Positions 5,212 to 10,143 of a stretch of 10,143 nt of DNA are shown in pieces. Within the stretch, counting starts at the first letter, position 1, and the number at the start of each line of letters is the position of its first letter. Below the pieces are notes generated by a model. The model was not told the origin of the DNA. It did not search any database and worked only from the letters and a program-made list of their open reading frames with translations. A program made the translations under genes and the position numbers. Source of the stretch: Magnetococcales bacterium (GTDB lineage Bacteria > Pseudomonadota > Magnetococcia > Magnetococcales > JADFYX01); the NCBI GenBank assembly GCA_015232795.1, contig JADFYX010000070.1, positions 1 to 10,143 of the forward strand, written 5' to 3'.

Positions 5212-6483
5212 ATGCTAATCGAATTCAGCGTTTCTAACTATCTCTCTTTTTGCGAAAGGCAAACCTTGAGCATGGCTGCCAGCAGCTCCTACAAGGAGTT
5301 GGATGACAACAGCTTTTTGACCGATCTGCCCAAGATGCCTAAACTATTGAGATCATCAGTTATTTATGGAGCAAACGCCTCAGGAAAAAGCAATCTGATT
5401 CGTGGTGCCATGTTTATGTGGGACTTTGTTTTAAACTCTGCCCAAGGTCAGGAAGGGGATAAAATAGATGTGTACCCTTTTCTTCTAAACAGCCGTAACA
5501 CCAATGAACCCAGTATTTTTGAGATGATTTTTATCGAAGGCGGGGTTCGTTATCAGTATGGTTTTGCAGTAACAAGACTGCGTGTGCATCATGAATGGCT
5601 GATAGCCTATCCAAAAAATCGACCTCAACGTTGGTTTGAGCGATATTACGATCCTGCAACTGGCAAAGAGAGTTGGGATTTACACAAAAAATTTCTTGTA
5701 GGAAATAAAGAAGTTTGGAAAGATGCCACTCGTAGTAACGCCCTATATCTCTCAACAGCTATCCAGTTAAACAGCCTCTCTTTACGCCCTATTTTTGATT
5801 GGTTTGATAAACGTCTGCGAATTTTCCGTCCCCATTCAGAAATCAGCCAGGAATTTTCTGCCAGTCTTTGTCAAGATACCGCCGGGCGATTGCAGGTTCT
5901 TAAATTTTTAAATCAAGCCGATCTGGATATTGAAGAGATAAAACTAGAAACCCGTAATTTGGGTGATTTAGGTATGGATGATCTTCCTGGTGAGGTTCGT
6001 TCGGCATTGATAAAAGAGATGTCCTCCCAAGAGGTTTTGGAAATTCGCTTGGGACGCTCTATGGCGGATACTGGGATGCCTATTTTGCTTCCTTGGGAGT
6101 CAGAATCCCGTGGTACGCAAAAACTGTTTGCCTTGGCTTGGCCCTGGATAAATATACTGCGTCAGGGGCAGATTTTATTTATGGATGAGATGGATACCAG
6201 CCTGCATCACAGTTTGGTTAAATTTTTAATCGGCATGATCAACAGCTCAAGTTTAAACACCACCAAAGCCCAGCTAGTTAGTACTACCCACGATACTGCT
6301 TTGTTAGATAACGATATTTTTCGTCGAGATCAATTTTGGATGGTAGAACGCAGTGGCGACCGTTGTAGCGAACTTTATCCTATCTCTGATTTTAATATTG
6401 AAAAAGATGAACCGTTACAAAAACGCTATCTGGAGGGCCATTATGGTGGTCTTCCTGCTTTAAAACAATTTAAGGGATGGTAG
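5212..6483 (+). CDS. rloA: AAA15/RloA-like ABC-type ATPase of a putative defence pair
   Basis: The 423-residue product has all the marks of the AAA15 (AbiLi/RloA) ATPase family. It begins MLIEFSVSNYLSFCERQTLS, the typical FxVxNFxSFxxxxxLSMxA opening. Walker A is GANASGKS at 53-60. The signature-like loop is ESRGTQKLFAL at 298-308. Walker B ILFMDEMDTSLHH holds D325 and E326. The switch histidine is H360 in STTHDTALLD. The middle (110-290) is the variable insertion of the family. Such proteins are SMC/RecN-like ATPases that partner with a nuclease or other effector in anti-phage systems such as AbiL and RloA/RloB. The gene overlaps the next by seven bases. The start has only a weak RBS (GGAACC), but the family N-terminus fixes it. 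All ATPase residues look intact. Confidence 0.85.
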   Translation: MLIEFSVSNYLSFCERQTLSMAASSSYKELDDNSFLTDLPKMPKLLRSSVIYGANASGKSNLIRGAMFMWDFVLNSAQGQEGDKIDVYPFLLNSRNTNEPSIFEMIFIEGGVRYQYGFAVTRLRVHHEWLIAYPKNRPQRWFERYYDPATGKESWDLHKKFLVGNKEVWKDATRSNALYLSTAIQLNSLSLRPIFDWFDKRLRIFRPHSEISQEFSASLCQDTAGRLQVLKFLNQADLDIEEIKLETRNLGDLGMDDLPGEVRSALIKEMSSQEVLEIRLGRSMADTGMPILLPWESESRGTQKLFALAWPWINILRQGQILFMDEMDTSLHHSLVKFLIGMINSSSLNTTKAQLVSTTHDTALLDNDIFRRDQFWMVERSGDRCSELYPISDFNIEKDEPLQKRYLEGHYGGLPALKQFKGW

Positions 6484-7145
6484 TTCCACGCAAAGAGCGG
6501 CACCCCAACTCGTTAGAGCGTATCTCAAACTGTGGCTCCCCACGGGATTTAACTCTTTTAGTTTGTCCTATTTTAAGCAAAGCCTATTTCCAAGATTTGG
6601 TAAACTATCTAGGGCTGGATACCAAGGTAGCTGTTGAGCCTATAAACAGTAACAAAAGCTTTGAGTTACAGGTGGAAGAGGCAGTAGAAATCTCTCTTAA
6701 TGCTAAACCTCACCACCGTTTGTTTGCCATTTTGGATTTTGTTCCTTCTGTATCTGACGAAAAAGATCAAACCAAACAAATTCTTCAAGCCCATAAGCTG
6801 GTCTTAAAGCAAGATTTACCCAACAATCGAATTTTTAGGTTGCTTATAACCACTCCCGGTTTTCCGCTTTGGTTATTATTGCATTTTAAATTGGTGGATT
6901 TTTCAGCTTATCCAGATGTTGAATGGTCTGAGCTAGTGGCAAAGGAACTTGGGCCGTTTAGCAAAGATTTTTTAAGTAAAGAATCACACAAAGATTATTT
7001 TAATTTATGCTACCCATATCTAGAAACTGCCATAAAAAATAGCCAGAAGTTGCAGTTATTGCGCACAATAAAGCCGGGGCCAAGTAGTGAAATTCATGAG
7101 CTTATGGCTTATTTGCTTAAATTGCAAAGACGCTATGTTCTATAG
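6477..7145 (+). CDS. rloB: Divergent RloB-like protein, partner of the AAA15 ATPase
   Basis: This 222-residue product begins at ATG 6477 inside the last codons of rloA (overlap 6477-6483), implying coupled translation. Its layout is that of RloB/AbiLii: a basic RKERHP start, LVCPILSKAYF (28-38) where the family has VCEGExTExxYF, FAILDFVPS (83-91) where it has VFDRD, TTPGFPLWLLLHF (125-137) where it has SNPCFELWLLLHF, and a C-terminal PGPSSEIHELMAYLL. RloB is thought to be an OLD/Toprim-like nuclease whose metal is held by those acidic residues. Here the Glu residues of the first motif are gone, the second Asp of DxD is Val, and the Glu before LWLLLHF is Pro130. Only D87 remains. The fold seems kept while the active site is not. 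The reading frame is otherwise intact. The family call rests on motif order and the neighbour. Confidence 0.68.
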   Translation: MVVPRKERHPNSLERISNCGSPRDLTLLVCPILSKAYFQDLVNYLGLDTKVAVEPINSNKSFELQVEEAVEISLNAKPHHRLFAILDFVPSVSDEKDQTKQILQAHKLVLKQDLPNNRIFRLLITTPGFPLWLLLHFKLVDFSAYPDVEWSELVAKELGPFSKDFLSKESHKDYFNLCYPYLETAIKNSQKLQLLRTIKPGPSSEIHELMAYLLKLQRRYVL

Positions 7146-7158
7146 GAATAGTGTTTAT

Positions 7159-7185
7159 TTACAAAGTATTAACCTAGATTTGTAA
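7159..7185. terminator. Weak hairpin between convergent rloB and ccmH
   Basis: TTACAAA (7159-7165) pairs with TTTGTAA (7179-7185) around 13 bases in the 50-base gap between the two convergent genes. The position suits a shared terminator, but the stem is AT-rich and no T tract follows, so the support is poor. Confidence 0.25.
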
Positions 7186-7195
7186 TGATATGGGC

Positions 7196-7672
7196 TTAAA
7201 CTTCTATATCTTTTAGCTCTTCATCAATTCTAGCCTGCATTTTTTTATCATCTTCATTTTTGGGCTTCTCAACTTTTACGCTATTTTTCTTCCATTTTTT
7301 AAATGCGGATATGAGAGCCAGTCCACCTATTATCAGCCCTAGGATTGGTCCGAACCATAGCAGCATATTCATGCCTGATTTTGTTGGTTCCAGGTAGATG
7401 TAGTCGCCGTAGCGTTGGAAGAAATAATCTCTTATTGAGGCTTCGCTATCTCCGGCTTTTACTTTATCTCTTATGACCTCGAGCATATCTTTTGCTAGGT
7501 CTGAATTGGATTCGTATACCGATTGGTTTTGGCAGACAGCGCAGCGCAAGTCTTTGGCGATTGTTCTTACTAGGGCTTCACTGGGGTCTTCGTTTAGGTT
7601 TTTGGCTGATAGTGGAGATGTTGTTATCAGCAATATTGCAAAAATTGTTACTGCTTGCAGAAACCTTTTCAT
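7196..7672 (-). CDS. ccmH: Cytochrome c maturation protein CcmH (N-terminal type)
   Basis: Starting at ATG 7672 (four bases after the ccmG stop), the product has 158 residues. A signal peptide is seen at 1-22 (MKRFLQAVTIFAILLITTSP then LSA). Next comes the diagnostic motif LRCAVCQNQS with C44 and C47, SDLAKDMLEVIRDKV, the conserved FFQRYGDYIYLEP (84-96), a transmembrane helix around 103-124 and a charged cytosolic tail. CcmH reduces the CXXCH cysteines of apocytochrome c in the periplasm so that CcmF can attach haem. It is the short form without the C-terminal TPR domain of E. coli CcmH; no ccmI follows, as rloB converges 50 bases further on. In-frame ATGs at 7696 and 7690 would overlap ccmG but place extra residues before the signal peptide, so they are less likely. 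Confidence 0.92.
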   Translation of the reverse strand: MKRFLQAVTIFAILLITTSPLSAKNLNEDPSEALVRTIAKDLRCAVCQNQSVYESNSDLAKDMLEVIRDKVKAGDSEASIRDYFFQRYGDYIYLEPTKSGMNMLLWFGPILGLIIGGLALISAFKKWKKNSVKVEKPKNEDDKKMQARIDEELKDIEV

Positions 7673-7676
7673 GTTA

Positions 7677-8225
7677 TTAATTTGCGCCATTTGCATTGCC
7701 TTGGATTTGGGGTAGGGCGATTTTTTCGAACCAGCCGAAGTATAGTGGGCCTGTATGTTTTAGTCTGATCATGCCTGTGGGATCTACCAGGTATGATTCT
7801 GGTGCGCCGTATACGCCCCAATCTATTGCTATTTTTTGTTTTGGGTCGAATGCGTGTTGGTAGCCGGGGTCGCCGTGCCGTTTTAGGAATCTATTTGCGC
7901 CTTCGACTGTATCGCGAAAGTCTACACCGATGATCATAAAATCGTCGCGTTTTTCGGCTATTTTAGCTAGTTGCATTAGGTATGGGTGTTCGGCAACACA
8001 GCTAACGCACCATGAGCCCCAGAAGTTTACTAGCACCCATTTACCTTTGTGGTCTGCCAGAGAAATGGTTGCGGAGCTGTTTAGAATGGGGGCGGTGAAG
8101 TTTGATGCTGGTTTATTTACGAGGGGTGAGGGGATATCTCTGGGGTTGTTGCCCAGACCACCTGCGAATAGGGCCATTATGATAACGAGGGATAGTAGCA
8201 GGATAATTTTCCAGGAATTTTTCAT
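7677..8225 (-). CDS. ccmG: Thiol:disulfide interchange protein CcmG/DsbE
   Basis: The 182-residue product is a membrane-anchored periplasmic thioredoxin. It has an N-terminal membrane anchor (5-23, IILLLSLVIIMALF), then a thioredoxin fold from about 40. The active site lies in FWGSWCVSC with C73 and C76, the acidic family feature follows in VAEHP, and the cis-proline loop is GVYGAPE (137-143, P142). The C-terminal end GPLYFGWFEKIALP is typical of CcmG. CcmG passes electrons from DsbD/CcdA to CcmH and apocytochrome c. AGGA precedes the ATG by about six bases. The stop is four bases from ccmH, so the two are co-translated. A terminator-like hairpin separates it from ccmF. Third codon positions prefer C and A, unlike ccmF. 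Confidence 0.95.
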   Translation of the reverse strand: MKNSWKIILLLSLVIIMALFAGGLGNNPRDIPSPLVNKPASNFTAPILNSSATISLADHKGKWVLVNFWGSWCVSCVAEHPYLMQLAKIAEKRDDFMIIGVDFRDTVEGANRFLKRHGDPGYQHAFDPKQKIAIDWGVYGAPESYLVDPTGMIRLKHTGPLYFGWFEKIALPQIQGNANGAN

Positions 8226-8286
8226 GATATCCTAATAAAAATAGATAAATAACCAGTAAATAAAAAATTAAAAACAAAAAACTAAT

Positions 8287-8319
8287 GGGGGTCCAGGGGA
8301 ATCATTTCCCTGGACCCCC
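8287..8319 (-). terminator. Strong terminator-like hairpin between ccmF and ccmG
   Basis: GGGGGTCCAGGG (8287-8298) and CCCTGGACCCCC (8308-8319) form a perfect 12-bp stem, which can extend by GAA/TTT to about 15 bp with a three-base loop. Read on the minus strand, in the direction of the ccm genes, it is followed by ATTAGTTTTTTG and more T-rich sequence, like an intrinsic terminator. It starts 16 bases after the ccmF stop and ends about 60 bases before the ccmG ATG. Attenuation between the two, or a separate ccmG promoter in the AT-rich gap, would follow. Confidence 0.65.
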
Positions 8320-8334
8320 ACTAATACAGGCTTT

Positions 8335-10143
8335 TTAACTGATTGTACTTTTTTCCCTTCTTATTCGCCCCTGCATAAGCGCAAACATAACACCAAACGC
8401 CATTATACCCGCACCAGCCCAAACCCAAACAATCAACGGATTTCTATATACCCGTATAGACCAAACATTCTCCTTGACCTGATCCCCCAATACCACATAG
8501 ATATCCTCCATCCACGTAGTATAAATAGCAGCCTCAGTCGTAGGCTGAGAAGTTTCATTATAAACTCGCTTTTGCGGTCGCAGTTCAACGGAAAAACCCC
8601 GATCATGATCCGCCTGAATAACCGCTTCAACCGCTCGCCAGTTATACTTACTCGCTGTACCAACAGAGTCCAAGGTTATATTCCAAGAACCAACCCGGAT
8701 TTTGTCCGCAGGAGACATAAATAGGTTTTTCTCTTCCTGAAACAGACCAGAACCTATAAATCCCGCAGCCATTACCAAAATACCAAAATGAACTATAAAA
8801 CCACCATATCTACGCTTGTTTCTACCTGTAAGCTGCCTGAAAGCCGTAATCGCCGAACTAGCACCCCTGGTTTTCATACGAGCAAGAACCTTACGCCGCG
8901 TATCCAAAATATGGGTAGCTAAAACAAAGGCCATCACTATCGCTGTAAAAACACCATATACATTATGCAAACCCACAGCCCAAGAACCAACCCCCACAAT
9001 AACTGCAACCACTATCGGTATCATTAAATCCCGTTTTAACTGCCGAACCGTCGCCTTACGCCACGAAATAACCGGCCCTACTCCCATCATAAATAAAATA
9101 CCCAACATAATAGGGATGAATACCGCATTATAATAAGGTGCACCCACCGAAACCTTAGAGTCAGACCATGTCTCTACCGCTAACGGATATAACGTACCCA
9201 ACAACACCGTTAAAGTCGCAACCAATAAAAACAAATTGTTAAACAAAAATGCCGACTCTTTCGAAAGAGGATTCTCAAGCTTGATATCAGTCTCTAAATG
9301 CTCCGATTTAATGGTTAACAGACCAAACGAGAAAAATAACAATACCGTCATAAAGCCTAAAATATATACTCCGCGCCCGGGATCGGAAGCAAAAGAGTGG
9401 ACCGAAGATAAAACTCCCGATCTCACCAAGAATGTACCCAAAATCGCCAAGGCAAATGTTGTCGTTACCAAAAAGACGTTCCAGGTTTTAAACATCTGCC
9501 TATGCTCTTGCACCATTACCGAATGCAAAAACGCAGTTGCGGTCAACCATGGCATAAATGAGGCGTTCTCCACCGGATCCCATGCCCAATATCCACCCCA
9601 GCCAAGCTCGTAATAGGCCCAATACGCCCCAAAAACTATGCCCGTCGTCAACATAGACCAGGAAAACAGTGTCCACCTTCTCGTTGCCACAAGCCACTCT
9701 TCATCAGCCTGACCCGTAATTAATGCTGCCATGGCAAAGGCATAGGGTATCGCAAAGCCAACATAACCCATGTAGAGAAATGGTGGATGAAACACCATGC
9801 CGGGATCTTGCAACAGTGGATTTAGATCTTTGCCGTCAAACGGTGGAGGTATTAATCGCTCAAATGGCGAGGAGAGAAACAGCACCAAAAGCAGAAAACC
9901 CAACAACAGAGCACCCAAAATAGCCAAAACATATGGCATGGATACGGGGTGGGTCTTCCAATGCCGCCATGCTGCCACACCTATATAGACAGATAACAGC
10001 CATGCCCAAAGCAACAGAGAACCCTCATGACCTCCCCACATAGCAGTGGCTAAATAAAATATGGGTAGATCTAATGAGGCGTGTTTAGCAACATCAAGAA
10101 CGGAAAAGTCATGATTTAAAAAGGCGTTTATCAAACCAACCGT
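8335..10143 (-). CDS. ccmF: Cytochrome c haem lyase subunit CcmF (partial, N-terminus beyond window)
   Basis: The frame runs open to the window edge; by comparison with E. coli CcmF about 55 N-terminal residues are missing. The TTG at 10134 is an internal Leu, since TVG precedes it in frame and NAF matches the family. Counting from that Leu, the landmarks are WGGHEGSLLLW (33-43), LNPLLQDPG (104-112), FHPPFLYMGYVGF (115-127), and the WWD haem-handling motif from W179 to W196 (key residues GGYWAWDPVENASFMPW). Haem-ligand histidines match H116, H204, H246 (SSVHSFASD) and H449 (IVHFG). Many membrane helices are present. CcmF, with CcmH, transfers haem b from CcmE to apocytochrome c. The periplasmic C-terminal part ends with PTTEAAIYT and a last helix. 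It lies upstream of ccmG and ccmH. Confidence 0.96.
   Translation of the reverse strand, partial: TVGLINAFLNHDFSVLDVAKHASLDLPIFYLATAMWGGHEGSLLLWAWLLSVYIGVAAWRHWKTHPVSMPYVLAILGALLLGFLLLVLFLSSPFERLIPPPFDGKDLNPLLQDPGMVFHPPFLYMGYVGFAIPYAFAMAALITGQADEEWLVATRRWTLFSWSMLTTGIVFGAYWAYYELGWGGYWAWDPVENASFMPWLTATAFLHSVMVQEHRQMFKTWNVFLVTTTFALAILGTFLVRSGVLSSVHSFASDPGRGVYILGFMTVLLFFSFGLLTIKSEHLETDIKLENPLSKESAFLFNNLFLLVATLTVLLGTLYPLAVETWSDSKVSVGAPYYNAVFIPIMLGILFMMGVGPVISWRKATVRQLKRDLMIPIVVAVIVGVGSWAVGLHNVYGVFTAIVMAFVLATHILDTRRKVLARMKTRGASSAITAFRQLTGRNKRRYGGFIVHFGILVMAAGFIGSGLFQEEKNLFMSPADKIRVGSWNITLDSVGTASKYNWRAVEAVIQADHDRGFSVELRPQKRVYNETSQPTTEAAIYTTWMEDIYVVLGDQVKENVWSIRVYRNPLIVWVWAGAGIMAFGVMFALMQGRIRREKSTIS

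Noticed and set aside
8816..9613. Several plus-strand frames of 100-125 codons opposite ccmF
   Set aside because: They are antisense shadows of ccmF, with basic, low-complexity translations and no family resemblance.

Overview
The window looks like low-GC, alphaproteobacterial-type chromosomal DNA. The main pointer is a GapR/DUF2312 nucleoid protein, a family largely confined to Alphaproteobacteria and their phages. A system I cytochrome c maturation cluster (ccmF-ccmG-ccmH) and an ElbB-type glyoxalase agree with a Gram-negative respiring bacterium. I cannot place it more finely. The window begins inside one gene, at a 15-T run, and ends inside ccmF. No rRNA, tRNA or CRISPR array was recognised.

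Layout. 1-139: last codons of an unrecognised gene. 140-247: a palindromic intergenic repeat and the elbB ribosome binding site. 248-2037: elbB and an M24-family (Xaa-Pro aminopeptidase-like) gene, coupled by a 4-base stop/start overlap. 2038-3300: a 1.3 kb gene graveyard. It holds the start of a HigA/XRE-type antitoxin, a dead IS200/IS605-type tnpA with its regulatory 5' hairpins, a 163-bp MITE-like element with 17-bp inverted ends and a TTAAA target duplication, and (minus strand) a decayed transmembrane-domain fragment resembling peptide-exporting ABC transporters. 3334-4356: a GAF-like/GGDEF diguanylate cyclase. 4642-4944: gapR. 5003-5058: a second copy of the palindromic repeat. 5212-7145: a two-gene, overlapping AAA15 ATPase + RloB-like operon (RloA/RloB, AbiL-type anti-phage architecture). 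7196-10143, minus strand: ccmF (partial), ccmG and ccmH, with a strong terminator-like hairpin between ccmF and ccmG.

How the genes work together. CcmF (haem lyase core), CcmG (periplasmic thioredoxin) and CcmH (apocytochrome thiol reductase) form one pathway that attaches haem to CXXCH motifs of periplasmic c-type cytochromes. The rloA-rloB pair probably acts as a defence module. Its RloB has lost most of the acidic residues expected for the Toprim-like nuclease centre, so it may work non-canonically or be a decaying effector; this is the most interesting lead for an undescribed variant. The diguanylate cyclase and GapR are stand-alone regulators. The 2.0-3.3 kb stretch is a hotspot where a toxin-antitoxin gene, an insertion sequence and a peptide exporter gene were broken by successive insertions.
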